From Clusia tigrina (taxonomy: Eukaryota; Arthropoda; Insecta; Diptera; Clusiidae), in the NCBI GenBank assembly GCA_920105625.2, contig CAKKTE020000090.1:1154501-1218500 (forward strand): a stretch of 64,000 nucleotides of DNA, in the 5' to 3' direction. A model generated the notes under the pieces. The model made no database searches, was not told where the DNA came from, and saw only the letters and a list, made by a program, of their open reading frames with translations. The translations under genes were made by a program, and so were the position numbers. Within the stretch, counting starts at the first letter, position 1. Each line of letters opens with the position of its first letter. Positions 1-11,215 of this stretch are shown in pieces.

Positions 1-514
1 CAGCCAATACATCGTCTAACATGCGTTGCACGAGTGCAATAACTGTCTTTTGCTTGTGCACCATGTAAGGTATATTAGTCTTTTGAAGTCTCTTCTCTAT
101 GGGTTCTGCTGAACGAGTTGGGCCACTAACTCCTTGTGGTTGAGTTATGCCCTTCTCTGCAGGTTCCGTTGCGCAACTTGGGACACTAACTGCTTGTGGT
201 TGAGTTATGCCCTTTGCTGTGAGTATTTGTTTGCTCTCCTTGATGTCTGCAAGGAAGTCTTGGTATCGGTTGCCCATTGATGCGTATAGATCCTTCACAA
301 AGTATGGATGGTCATTAGCTGCCGTTGGATCCCTTCTAATTTGGTTATCGATACGTTGGAAAGTTAACCATAGCTCCTCAATTTCTCTGGATTTCCTTTC
401 AATATAGTCGAGTGTCTTCCGATCTTTCGGCGTCTTCATATAGGATGCAATGGCCTTTTGGAGACCAATTGCATTGTCGTCCTGATGACGGACGAGATCG
501 TCGATAGTTGTCAT
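1..514 (-). CDS. BEL/Pao-type Gag, N-terminal part, runs off the window
   Basis: On the minus strand a frame opens at an ATG at 514 and stays open for about 171 codons to the window edge. Gag would form the particle of an LTR retrotransposon. The segment EELWLTFQRIDNQI (about residues 50-65) resembles the helical DUF1759-like region of BEL/Pao Gag proteins. The LTR and primer site just upstream (662-1193) support this. A 60-bp direct repeat (starting near 119 and 179 on the + strand) gives two copies of a GITQPQ-V-SxP peptide. No stop or frameshift is seen here, so this element may be fairly young. Family assignment is by pattern only; the rest of the element lies outside the window. Confidence 0.75.
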   Translation of the reverse strand, partial: MTTIDDLVRHQDDNAIGLQKAIASYMKTPKDRKTLDYIERKSREIEELWLTFQRIDNQIRRDPTAANDHPYFVKDLYASMGNRYQDFLADIKESKQILTAKGITQPQAVSVPSCATEPAEKGITQPQGVSGPTRSAEPIEKRLQKTNIPYMVHKQKTVIALVQRMLDDVLA

Positions 515-661
515 TATTAACGCTCACACTATTGTGCTCTTGCTTCTTAAGTATCGTGTTTTGTAGCACCCTGTGTGCTCGAACTAAAACCGATTGATGA
601 ATTGTGATAAAATTGAATGCTCACACTGCTGTGCTTTTGCTGAATCAATTTTATGTCCTGT

Positions 662-681
662 GTATCACGTCGGGGTCACCA
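662..681 (-). promoter_or_regulatory. BEL primer-binding site
   Basis: Two or three bases after the LTR end the minus strand reads TGGTGACCCCGACGTGATAC. A TGG-initial site of this kind, often TGGTGACCCCGACG, is usual for tRNA priming in BEL/Pao elements. Its position between LTR and gag leader fits. Confidence 0.7.
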
Positions 682-683
682 AA

Positions 684-1193
684 TGTAAATACAGCCTCGT
701 TTGACTGTAGTAATAGTATTCCTTATTGACGTCTCATACAGGCACTTGAACCAATATGAGACTAGGAATAATGATTTGATTGTTCAAGCACTTGAACCTG
801 AACAATCCGTCGCTGAAAATAAAAAGACTCCGTTTTCTTGTTGCTAAAGAATCAAAGAGTGATTTGTTTATTGAAATTCATTGTCTTAAATAATAACTTA
901 TTGCTAACATCATCAATAATAATTAATATGTACTAAAAATAAATATCAGCAGAATATAACAGCAGCGCATAGCAGCATGTGCAAGTTCAATGAACATACG
1001 TTTCAATGCCACCCAAATGCTTATGTTGCATTTTTGGGAATGCACCTAATTCTTGTGCAAGTGTCATTTGAGCCATAATGCTACTGCACGCGCAGACTGC
1101 ATATTCCTTGTTGTTGTTGTGGGTACAAACGTACGGATACATACAAATATACAGTTGAAGGTTGTGCGATTGATATTTATATGAATTCGTACA
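684..1193 (-). repeat. 5' LTR of the BEL element
   Basis: About 510 bp on the minus strand, starting TGTACGAATTC at 1193 and ending ATTTACA at 684, so it has TG...CA ends. A TATA-like stretch (TATAAATATC) lies near its start and CAATAAAC, a possible poly(A) signal, in the middle. On one side it meets the primer site and on the other a broken Jockey reverse transcriptase frame, so it probably inserted there. The other LTR lies off the window, so the borders rest on one copy. Confidence 0.65.
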
Positions 1194-2095
1194 GACATTA
1201 TAGGCAATAGACTTATGGGTCTATATGGCGTAGCTTCAGTCAGATCTTTGTTTGGTTTGGGAACAGCGAATATTTCAGAACTTTCCATGCGGCTGGAAAA
1301 TATTTTATAGCAATGGCTGCGTTGTAGAGGTTTCTTAGGTAGTTAATAGCTTTCTCGGGAAGTTCTTTAAGTATTTTGCTTTTTGATATTTAGTTTAACT
1401 TCTTTTGTCGTCATTTTATTTATTTGGCCATTTAGGTTATTTGACAGGTTAGGAAGGATTATGTCTTGGTTGTTCAGATTATTTGCGAAAGTGTTTCTAA
1501 AATGTACAGAGAGAATTTCTGCCTTCTCGATTTGAGTTTTTGCCCATTTATTTTCTGTATTTCTAAGAGGTGGTTGATGCTCAATCGAATTATTAATATT
1601 CTTCGTAGCTCTCCACAGCGAGTAGTTAGGAGTACTTGTTGTGCTTAGATTTGCAATATATTTTTCGAATTTTTTCCCTTGTCGTTTTTGGAGATTTCTC
1701 TCGTTATCTGATTTAATTTAGTTTTATCCTCTGGTGACCTTGTAGTTTGCCATTGTTTACGCATTTTCCTTTTATTTTGTTATTTTTTTTTAATAGCAGA
1801 TGAGACAATGTAATTGTTAGTTTGGTATTAAGGTATTGGTGTTGAGTCAGTTGCAGCATGACTAATATTATCATTCAGATATGCTATACCAGAGTCAATT
1901 TCATTTTCATTTTTCAGTGAGTTGTTTATGATTAGTTTGATCTCAATTATTTCGCGGAACGTACTCCAGTCTGTATAATTGTTGTATATGTGTTTGTTGT
2001 TGCGTGTCTCTTATAGAAATGTACTTTGAAAGATTAGCATAACTGGTGAGTAGTCAGATGAAAGTTCATAGCTGGATTTTATTGTTAGTTATTAT
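1194..2095 (-). pseudogene. Decayed Jockey-type ORF2 fragment (endonuclease end to reverse transcriptase start)
   Basis: Read on the minus strand in shifting frames, the order is: endonuclease C-terminus ELSSDYSPV near 2070; linker NYSLWRATKNI near 1600; PPLRNTENKWAKTQ near 1560; NLYNAAIAIKYFPAAWK near 1320; and PKPNKDLTEATPYRPISLLP near 1230. This is the order of Jockey ORF2 proteins, which nick target DNA and copy the element RNA. There are several frameshifts, and the BEL LTR interrupts it after the RPISLLP motif. Only short open frames survive. Confidence 0.75.
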
Positions 2096-2099
2096 TTGT

Positions 2100-2225
2100 T
2101 TACTTACTTAATTAGGTGGCCCTTACAACCCGCGAGCGGGTCACGGCCGACTTGAGCAGCTCTCTTCAGGTGCCTCTGCTTCGCGCGCGCCTTCTCCAAT
2201 CAGTTACACCAAGCGTGGTCAGTGT
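2100..2225 (-). mobile_element. 3'-terminal scrap of an RTE-type element
   Basis: The minus strand gives LTTLGVTDWRRRARE, matching the extreme C-terminus of RTE reverse transcriptases (compare LGVSNWRQRAR in the longer copy at 36439-39123). A short 3' tail with GTAAGTAA follows. It seems to have inserted in the Jockey remnant, since Jockey endonuclease sequence abuts its 3' end. Confidence 0.5.
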
Positions 2226-2817
2226 TTGTTTATTCCTCCTTTAATTTTTAATTATAGGTTTGGTTGTTATTTCCACGTATTATTCAAATTATCGAATTTC
2301 AGCAGCAGTTGAAATCAATCGATAAATAGATTTGTAATGTATAAAAAAACTAAATTTGCATTTATATTTGTTATCGGGACAATAGTCCCGTACAAATTTT
2401 TCTTTTTATTATTTTTCTGAATCATATTAATATTTCCACTTACTAATAAGAAATACTATAAGGTTGTTAACCTATTTATACTAATTATTCCTTTTTTCTT
2501 TTCCTACTACAAATTCGTCAAGAGTTTTTCTCTGAGAAAACAACAACAAACAGTATGCAAAATTTTGTTATCTACAAAGCATAATACTCTGGCCGCTGTT
2601 GTTGTGCTTTATATGAGAAACTTGGAATCTGATTTTAACCCAGTTAATGATAGCAGGTGAAAATAACTTTTTTTTCTCCAAATCTACATGACAGTACCTT
2701 TCATATTAAAAAACATCGAAAATCGAGTTAATAAGACGCTGGTAAAAGGGAGAACAAAAAATGTGCTTTTGTCTTAATATATAGATAGAAGATATTGTAT
2801 TGTATGTATATATATTG
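2226..2817. other. AT-rich stretch without a recognised gene
   Basis: Very AT-rich with many stops on both strands. I see no domain, clear repeat or RNA gene. An ORF crossing 2706-3050 on the minus strand has no recognisable motif. Confidence 0.4.
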
Positions 2818-4440
2818 TAAATTCTTTCACCCCTACTCTGGAATCTTGCAGTAAATGAGCTGCTTGGTTGACTGGAGAGGAGAAGGTGCAAGGTGGTTGC
2901 GTATGTGGACGATGTTGCTATTAGCAGCTCAGACAAGTATATATCTATAATGCGAGACTTGATGCAACGAATGCTCAACATTCTATTCAAATGGGCTACA
3001 GTCGGTGGGTTGGGCGTTAGTCCGTCCAAGACTAAGCTGGTACTCTTCACTAGGAAGTATAAAATTCCTGTTATCGCTCCAAAACTAATGGGCCTTAACC
3101 ATGAGTTTTGTCGAGGAAGTGAAATATTTGGGCGTGATACTAGATAGAAAGCTGAACTGGAAGGCTAATATAAGTGAGCGCATTACGAAGCCTCATGTAG
3201 CTCTGTACTATTGCAAAAGAGTTATAATAGGTAAAAACTGGGGGGCTACAGCCTAAGTTAGCTTATTAGATATACACAGCTGTGGTACGAACAATTCATT
3301 TTTATGGGGTGTTTGCTTGCTTGGTGGACAGCCGTAAGTAAGTCCACATACAATAGGTTGGTAACAAAGGTACAAAGAACGGCAGAGGTATTCATAAGTG
3401 GTGCCATCAGAACGACTTCAACGGCAGCGTTGGACTTTATGCTTAATGTGCTGCCTGTTAGGCTTTTTGGCGAAAAAATGGCAGCAAATTCAGCTATAAG
3501 GCTATAAAAGCTACGCATCAATATCTTACGACGTTTAGAGGGTATTCCTGACTTTCGATTACATCACACCAATATTGCATATGCAGTATCTCCATTCCCT
3601 TCGGACGAAAGGGATTCATATCTACACAAATGGATCCAAATTACAGAGAAGGGTGGGAGGTGGTGTATTCTCAGAGTATTTGGACTTTAACCTGTCCTTT
3701 AGGTTTCCCGACCACTGCAGCGTTTTCAGGCTGAGACAAGATATATTTAGACAAGATATTTCCATTCTATCTGACACACAAGCAGCTTTTCGCTCCCTGG
3801 ATTCGGCTATTATCACCTCAAAAGCCGTCAAGAGCTACCGCAAATCCTTAGACGAGATAGCTAAGCATACACATCTGCATCTGAGCTGGAATCCCGGCCA
3901 CAGGGATATTCCAGGGAATTGTAAAGCGTATGAACTTGCCCAAGAGGGTACTACCATACCGATTGAACCAGATAGGTCAAACCTCGGTATTCCAATTGCC
4001 GCATGTAAGCTCTTAATAAATATAGCATCCTTAGGCACAGCGTGTAGGCGCTGGTCTGAAAGTACAGGATGCAAAACAGCTAGACAAACCAGACCAGAAA
4101 TATATGTCAAGCGCTCAAAAGATTTGTTATCTCTAAATAGACTAAGTATAGGTTCCGTAGTTAGTGTCCTAACGGGGCAATGGACCGTGGGTAATTATGG
4201 TAGTAAGCTGGGGATTGCCTCTATCGACTTCTACAGGAGTTGCATGAACGAGGAGTAGCAAGAGTCCATTGAACACCTGTTATTGCATGTGTCCAGCGTT
4301 GTCCATAACGAGGTGCACTTTCCTGGTTGACCACTCTCGGGACTCTTTGGAAATACTCCAAATAAGAAGATAAGCTCCATCAACTGCTTCATTAAAAGCT
4401 CCAAATGGCTCGACCTGGCGACCACTTTACCGACCCACCT
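2818..4440 (+). pseudogene. LOA/I-type non-LTR element, 3' half (RT palm to RNase H and tail)
   Basis: The sequence enters in the reverse transcriptase at SPLLWNLAVNELL (2826), then AYVDDVAI (catalytic DD near 2910), KYLGVILDRKLNW near 3125 and the thumb region VQRTAEVFISGAIRTT near 3370. An RNase H domain follows: IYTNGSKL (first Asp replaced by Asn) near 3620, SDTQAA near 3770 and WNPGHRDIPGN near 3890. The C-terminus near 4290 has IEHLLLHV, and SSINCFIKSSKWL follows at 4375, as in other LOA-type copies here. An in-frame stop follows NELLG and there are several frameshifts. Domain order with RNase H after RT separates it from the Jockey and R1 copies. 5' truncated. Confidence 0.8.
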
Positions 4441-5436
4441 TTGTATTGTAGTTGGAATTTGTATTTTCTTCGTTTTTTGTCGACGTACTTCTTTCTGCTT
4501 ATTCAAGGTAAGTTTAAATAATATCTTTTAATGCCAACAATCATTCAATCAATAAGCAGTATACCAAAAACTTCACTGAAACCAACGGAGTTGTCCTCTC
4601 ATAAGTTAACAGCGCATGCGCATTTAAACATACCAACTTAGCAAACATTATCAGCAGGCGCCCCTGCAGAAAACACGGAACAACAAACTACTGCTCAACT
4701 AGAGCAAACGACACCTATGTCAAATCAGACGGTAAGTGAACAAAACTCTCTCAATGATAATTCCGCGCAAGAAGCTAAAGAACAAAGAGTAGAAAGCAGC
4801 CGCTCTCGCACCTACACAAACACACAAATGCATTCTCATACAAATACAGCTAACACACGCTTGCTAAGCTCAATATCGTCTGATAAACATTCAAAAACAA
4901 CAAATATAGCAAATACAACAATTTCCGCTCAGTCTGCAACTATACAAACAGGCATGGATCGGTATATTCAAATTAAACGGAAACTAAGCCCCCCAAAAAA
5001 TAATAAATCAACAAAAATATATATAAGAAATGAAATTGATCAACCTACTAACTCAATGTACCACAACAGGTTTGCCGCACTTAATGATGAGCCAACCAAA
5101 GAAAAGGAAATAATTTCAAGTAAAATAAATTCATTTGAAAAAATCATTAAACAGCCGCCAATCTACTTGCGTGAAAAATGTTCAAACGTGCTGGTTGAAA
5201 ATATTGCTCGCCTAATAGGCAAGAATAATTTTCATATAATTTCCCTCAAAAAAGGTAACATATAAGAGACTAAAATCCAAATATATAACGAAAAAAATTA
5301 TCGCTCTATTGCTAATTACCTCGACGATAACAAAAAAAACTATTACACGAACCAATTGAAAAGTAGCAAAGGCCTAACTTTTGTAATAAAAGGAATAGAA
5401 CCAGAAGTTCAACCAGATGAAATAATGGATGGCAGA

Positions 5437-5441
5437 CGCCG
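5437..5441 (+). repeat. Target-site duplication CGCCG, left of Transib-1
   Basis: CGCCG directly precedes the element end at 5442 and is repeated at 7699-7703 after the other end. Five GC-rich bases is the usual Transib TSD. Confidence 0.8.
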
Positions 5442-6149
5442 CACACTGGGTTGAAATACTCGGTTTTTGAGGATTAATTCAAAAATCAAATTTTAAGTAT
5501 CGTCAAAACTGTTTGTACTTGCTTGAAAAGTACAAAATTCTACATCACTAGCTGAAAAAATAAATGTAAAAAGTGCTCTGGTGTGTTCGCAGTGATCGAT
5601 CAAAATTAAAGTTTATTTAAATTTGTATTAAAAAAAAGGCTGAAAAAGCGAAAAATTTCTCATAAAAAAATTTTTATTTATAAAACTATTAGAAAAGTTA
5701 GCAATTAAACTATGGAGCCATCAAGTTCAGGTAATACTGCAAATATCCCGGTAAAGTTTGTGTAACAAATTTGGTGTGGAACTGTTTTTGTTTTTGTTGT
5801 TTATATTAGATGTACAAAAAAAAAACAAGATTTTTAAAGTTTAAGTGGACATATAGTTATTATTCGTGTACATTCGTGTTTGCATTTGTGATCTATTTTA
5901 AAGATTAAACACTTATTTATTAACTTGCAAAAATTCAAGTTGCCCTTTTTTGCCTTTTCGGAGTTATGCATTTTTTTATAAAAGTCTCGTGACGCTAAAT
6001 TTACCAAAAAAATCACATTGGCCTTGCGGCTGCTGCTGTTATTGTTATTGTTTTAGCATACTAATTGTTGTTGTTGTATTTAAAAAATATTCTTTATCAA
6101 GAATGATTTAAAGGAGATTGCGTCGCAGGCGGTCCCGTTATGATTTGCT

Positions 6150-7388
6150 AAAAAAACTGCTGATATAACAGATGATTTTGATGCAACACCAAATCAAATC
6201 TTTTGTTATATACAAAATGGGGTTTTGATGAAAGCTCTGGTCACAGTTCATACAAACAAGCCTTTCAAGGCTCAGATGCTAGCGATTCATCGGTATTTTT
6301 AACCACAATTGTGCCACTTAGACTTATGTTGGAGGAAAGGGTGATTTGGCAAAATCCTCGGCCGTCTTCCACTAGATTTTGTAGACCCTTGAAAATTGCA
6401 TTCATAAAAGAAACCACAACTGTGTCAGTTAGTGAAAAAAATAGAGTAGAAGAAGAAATTAAGAATTTAAACTGTAAACTGTCACAATTGGTGACAAAGT
6501 TATACAAGTGGAGCACAACTTAATTTGGTCAATGGTTGATGGAAAGGTTATTGATGCTATTACTGGAACCACATCAACACAAAAGTGTTACTTATGTGGC
6601 GCCACTAGTAAGGACTTCAATAATATAGATGACATGATTAAAAGACAAGTGAATACAGAAGATACGGGCTTTCTATTCTTCATGGCTGGATTAGGTTCTT
6701 TGAATGTCTTCTGCATATTGCATATAAAATACCATTAAAAAAGTGGCAGGTTAGAAGTGATGTTGAAAAAAAAATAGTTTCAGAAACAAAATCAGAAATT
6801 CAGAAAAAATTTAAAGAGATTTTAGGATTAATAGTTGACAAACCTAAGCCTGGTTTTGGAAATACGAATGATGGGAATACGGGAAGACGTTTTTAACGAT
6901 GAAAAATCAGCTGAAATAACAAAAACAGATTTGAACTTAATAAAAAGAATGCACATATTACTTATTGTTGTGTCTAGTGGCCATGAAATACACCTTGAAA
7001 ACTTTAAAACATTTGCACACAACACAGCCAGACTTTTTGTTGAAACATATCCATGGTACAATATGCCACCCACGTTGCATAAGTACATCACACACGGATA
7101 CGAAATTATTAAGAATGCTCCTTTACCTATTGGGCTATTATCCGAAGAAGCGGAAGAAGCTCGGAATAAAGATTTTTTAAAAATATAGAGAGTTTCATTC
7201 ACGAAAGTGCAGTCGCGAAAACTCCCTTCAAGATATTTTTCATTTATTTTTGATAACCCCTGACCCAATTAATTCAAGTATGCGAAAGCTGCCGCCAAAG
7301 AAGGTTCAAAGCTCGCCAGAGCAGGCAAACTATTTAATAATGCCTCCAGATCTAAACAAAATAAATTTAGATGAGTTTGATAATGATT

Positions 7389-7425
<37 letters not shown>

Positions 7426-7497
7426 CGACGATGATGATGATGATGATGATAATGAGGATGATGATGGTGATGATAATGAGGATGATGATAATGAATA
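6150..7497 (+). pseudogene. Transib transposase relic (RAG1 core-like), Transib-1
   Basis: The enzyme would cut and paste the element. The pieces in order are: KWGFDESSG (6215), where the Asp at 6227-6229 fits the first catalytic Asp, then SDSSVFLTTIVPLRL; MVDGKVIDAITG with CYLCGATS, a Cys-x2-Cys; GNTNDGNTGRRFF near 6860; YPWYNMPPTLHKYITHG, giving His-x4-His; and LPIGLLSEEAEEARNKDF, where the Glu of EARNK matches RAG1 Glu962. Frames change at about 6520, 6730 and 6880, and a stop follows DFLKI. The N-terminal RGRP-type segment of Transib-2 is missing. The tail is a run of Asp codons made by a GAT repeat. Confidence 0.75.
7390..7494 (+). repeat. GAT trinucleotide repeat
   Basis: A nearly pure GAT/GAC run, then interrupted GATGAG units. 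In the transposase frame it encodes a long Asp/Glu tail before the stop near 7497. It is probably a microsatellite expansion in the old 3' coding end. Confidence 0.85.
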
Positions 7498-7698
7498 AGA
7501 TATAATTTTATTTTTAAGTTCTCTTATTGTAGTACTATACTCGTATACTCGTATACTGAAATTCCTTAGCTTTTAATAAAACTGTAATGAAATATACTTA
7601 ACTAATTTCAATAGTATTAGGTAAAACCTATCGAAAAAATATGCTAAGATAGCTTCCCTGAATTGATCCTCAAAATCTAGGTATTCTAACCCACTGTG

Positions 7699-7703
7699 CG
7701 CCG
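7699..7703 (+). repeat. Target-site duplication CGCCG, right of Transib-1
   Basis: Exact copy of 5437-5441. After it the Jockey A ORF1 resumes. Confidence 0.8.
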
Positions 7704-8388
7704 GATTCAAAGCAAAAACCATATTTAATATAAAAAACTGGGATAAAATACCTCAACCATTATTTAAGGTGGAGCTCGATCCAGAGACGAGAAATCTGAA
7801 AAAAATGAAACCCACCCTGTTTATAGCCTACGTTACTTAATACATCGTAGAATTTCAATTGAGGAGCCCCACAAGCGCAAAGTCCGGTACAATGCTCAAA
7901 TTGCCAGGAATATGGGCATACGAAATCCTACTGCACTCTACGCACAATATGTGTCGCTTGCGGCGATTTTCACCCCTCAGATGAATGTAAATTTGACAAA
8001 TTTTATAAAAATGTAAAAAAAATGCAGCAACTGCGGTGGTAACCATACGGCCAACTATAGAGGGTGTCCAGTTTACACAGACCTGAAGATGAAGGCACGT
8101 ACAACACAAAAGCTAGTTCGCTGTGAACGTAGCAATATTGCACCTAACCACCCTAGCATAAATCCAGCCAATGCTGCGCCCTCGTCCTCCTCAACGACGT
8201 ACGCAAACGTATTGAAAAAAGCACCTACTGAAAGTCTAGCCAGTTCTCCACCCGTTCAAAATGTAGAAGCAATGATTTGTAACCTAACGCATTGTATGAC
8301 CCAATTTATGTCAATCATGCAAACAATGATTCATGAACTCATACAAAGTCAGAATCTACTCATGAAAACACTGCTCTCTCAAAAATAA

Positions 8389-10990
8389 ATGAATCAATTA
8401 AAGTTATGCTACTGGAATGCCAACGGTATTATCCAACACAAAAAAGAGATCAAGATTTTTTTTGTACAACAGCGAAATTGATAAAATGCTTATCGCAGAA
8501 ACCCATTTAACAGATAAGTACAACTTCAGTATTCAGCATTTAACAGATAAGTACAACTTCAGTTTCAATTTCTACAAAACCAATCATCCAAACGATAAAG
8601 CGCACGGAGGCGCAGGAATTCTCATTAATGCCCGTATAAAACATTTCCTACGTGACAAATATGCCGAAAGACACATCCAAGCCACTTCAATCTCCCTTCA
8701 GTGCTGGAGCGAAAGTATAACAATTTCTGCAGTATGCTGTCCACCTAGATTCCAAGTAACGTCAGAAAAATTCCTGCAGTGTTATCAAACACTCGGAAAA
8801 AAAATATATAGGAGCTGGAGACTATAATTCTAAGCATACCTACTGGGGCTCTCGTCTGGTAAAGGCAAACAGTTGTACGATGTGTTAATTGATCATCGAA
8901 ATCATCTAGAAGTGGTCAACCCACGTACTGGCTAGCGGACGAGCGTAAAATCCCTGATCTTATTCATTTAGCTGTGATCAAAAATATAAACAGGGCACTG
9001 TTTTCCTCTGAAGCAATTTTCGACTTGTCCTCCGATCACTCACCTGTCATCATATACTTTAACAAAACTCCTGAAGTTGTACATAAAGCGCCCAAATTGA
9101 CCACCAACAAAACGAACTGGCTAAAGTATAAGAAATACGTGAGTACACATATTTGCCTGGAATCTCCTCCTAAAAACAAAAATGAGATAGAGAGAGCGCT
9201 CCACGAGTTTAATTCCTTGTTAGCATCAGCGGCTGCGTGCGCAACACCAACAGAAAAAACGATGCCGGTTGCTACCCGTTATATAACTTCAACCCATATG
9301 CAGTGCCTCGTTAAGGAGAAAAGACGCCTAAGACGAGAATGGCAGAAATATAGGTCACCTGCCCTAAAGAGGAAATTAAAATTGTCACAAAATCACCTTA
9401 GAGATGTACTTCAAAAGGAAGCTGAAGCAAGTATTGACACCTATATTAAAAATCTGGGCCCGCTTAAATACACCAATTACTCACTTTGGAGAGCTACAAA
9501 GGTTGCAAAAAGCCCAAAGGAAAGTGAGCCACCAGTAAGGCTTGGAAATGGAAGTTGGGCCAAAAGCGTCGAAGAAAAATGGGCAGCGTTTGCTACACAT
9601 CTACAAACAGTTTTTTGTCCTAATGCTCCGTGCAATAACTTCGAGGTCCCTACTTTACCTAGAACCAAAGTGACTCAGCCGCTTCAACTAAAAATCAAAG
9701 ACTTAGAGTGTGTCATTAAAACAAGTCTTAATGCGAAAAAGTCCCCTGGATATGACCTAATCACAAATAAAATGGTCATGGAATTACCACACATAGCGTT
9801 AATACACCAAACGAAATTGTTCAATGCTTTCCTTCGCTTGGGTCATTTCCCGCATATATGGAAGATATCGCAAATTACAATGATTCCTAAACCAGAAAAA
9901 GATCCAACGCAGGTGTCCTCATATCGGCCCATCCTCTCAAAAATATTTGAAAAAATGTTACTTGGGAAAATTATGCCCTATCTAAATCAAAATGCCAACA
10001 TTCCTACTCATCAATTCGGATTTAGAAAAGAGCACGGTACAATAGAGCAGGTGCACCGTATAACAAGCGAAATTAGAAGAGCTTTCGAACAGAAGAAATA
10101 CTGTTCAGCAATATTTCTATACATTGCCCAAGCCTTTGATCAAGTCTGGCATGATGGGCTAGTGTACAAGATTAAAAAGTTTCTGCCATACACCACACAC
10201 AGAGTGCTGGAATCGTACTTAGCGAATAGGAAGAGTACAAAGTGAAATACAAGCAATTTGTATGTAGCCCCGAATTTCAAATATTTGCTGGAGTACCACA
10301 AGGGAGTGTGCTTGGTCCTATTCTCTACCTAATATATCCCTATACACCTACCAATAAATAACAGCCCAGTTACTTCCACATTTGCTGACGACACAGCTAT
10401 TTTAAGTACCCATCAAAATCCGCATATCGCCTCTCGTGACCTAAACGAACACCTTAAAGATGTAGAAATTTGGCTGGCAAACTGGAGTATTAAAGTTAAC
10501 GAATCGAAATGTACTCACATAACGTTCTCCCTCAGAACCAGCACCTGCTGTCCAGCTGTGTCACTAAATGCCATAAAAATACCGCAAAATTAGCAATCCA
10601 TCTTGACCGTAGATTAGCTTGGAGGAAGCACCAGAGATGCAAAAAGAACTCAAATGAAACTAAAAGCTAACTCTCTGAATCAACAAAAAATCAAAGATGC
10701 GCTTGGAATACAAAGTCCTTCTATACAAAACTTTAATAAAGCCCATATGGACATATGGGGTGCAACTTTGGGGTAGTGCGAGCACCTCAAACCTAGAACT
10801 TATCCAAAGGGCACAGTCGAAAATCCTAAGAACAATTACCGGCGCACGATATACATATATCCACTATAAAATAAGAAATGATGCAATTAAGGTAGAAATA
10901 CCTGAATCGCCTGCAAAATCATCCGAACATACTTGCAAGAAATCTACTCCAGCAGAATTCTGCTTCAAGTCTAAAGAAACCATGTTTCTA
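8389..10990 (+). pseudogene. Jockey A ORF2 (endonuclease and reverse transcriptase)
   Basis: Starts MNQLKLCYWNANGI, the usual APE-endonuclease opening of this group, directly after the ORF1 stop. Then come AETHLTDKYNF, a GGAGIL segment and CCPPRF. The endonuclease end LSSDHSPVI lies near 9030. The linker has LRREWQKYRSP (9333) and KSPGYDLITNKM (9740); reverse transcriptase continues with AQAFDQVWHDGL (10126), TFADDTAIL (10378) and WTYGVQLWGSAS (10750). Frames break near 8440, 8825, 10245, 10340 and 10590, and AQAFDQ has lost the usual preceding Asp (YIAQAF). A 33-bp duplication at 8504-8569 repeats the HLTDKYNFS region. Not functional. Confidence 0.8.
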
Positions 10991-11215
10991 AACTTATTTA
11001 CAAACTAGTCTTTAATATGTATCTATATTAAATTTTGTTTCCTTCTTCTTTTTAAAATTATAATTAATTAATATACTCGTATATGAACTAGTAGAACCCA
11101 AATAGCTCCAAGCAATAGGCAAAGAGCATATTTAATACATTAGTTTTAAGCTTTGATAACTTATTGTTAGTTTCCAATGGAGTAAGATACAATAACAAAT
11201 AAATGGTCTAATAAA

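Larger units (their letters stand above)
5442..7698 (+). mobile_element. Transib-1 DNA transposon
   Basis: 2257 bp. The left end is CACACTGGGTTGAAATACT; the right end read inward is CACAGTGGGTTAGAATACC. The inverted repeat continues with TTTTGAGGATnAATTCA to about 45 bp. CGCCG flanks both sides. The outermost seven bases of the right end equal the RAG recombination heptamer CACAGTG. Inside is a RAG1-like transposase relic on the + strand. The element landed in the Jockey A ORF1, so it is younger than Jockey A. Confidence 0.85.
4717..8388 (+). pseudogene. Jockey A ORF1 (nucleic-acid-binding Gag-like), split by Transib-1
   Basis: The first part (4717 to about 5436) is a polar Asn/Thr/Ser-rich N-terminus, then IQTGMDRYIQIKRKLSP and QPPIYLREK, signatures shared with the ORF1s of Jockey B and D. 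A stop interrupts after ISLKKGNI (5264). The frame resumes after the transposon at 7704 with FNIKNWDKIPQPLFKVEL, then RYLIHRRISIEEPHKR and three knuckles: CSNCQEYGHTKSYC, CVACGDFHPSDEC and CSNCGGNHTANYRGC. The C-terminus is TQFMSIMQTMIHELIQ. The stop TAA at 8386-8388 is immediately followed by the ORF2 ATG. The protein normally coats element RNA. Confidence 0.8.
4520..11215 (+). mobile_element. Jockey-type element A, with Transib-1 inside
   Basis: A non-LTR retrotransposon with ORF1 (three CCHC knuckles), ORF2 (endonuclease plus reverse transcriptase) and an A-rich end (AATAAATGG then TAATAAAAAAAA near 11200-11215). Without the 2.26-kb Transib insert it is about 4.4 kb, close to full Jockey length. 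The 5' border is approximate: coding-like sequence starts near 4520, but I could not find a convincing TSD. Both ORFs are broken, so it is dead. Confidence 0.75.

Noticed and set aside
2226..2817. Possible ncRNA in the AT-rich stretch
   Set aside because: No conserved fold, Pol III box or repeat family could be seen.
6203..6523. Independent 106-aa protein
   Set aside because: It carries the Transib KWGFDxSSG block and continues in other frames, so it is part of the transposase relic.
7250..7498. Separate small acidic protein with an Asp run
   Set aside because: It is the end of the Transib-1 transposase frame expanded by GAT repeats.
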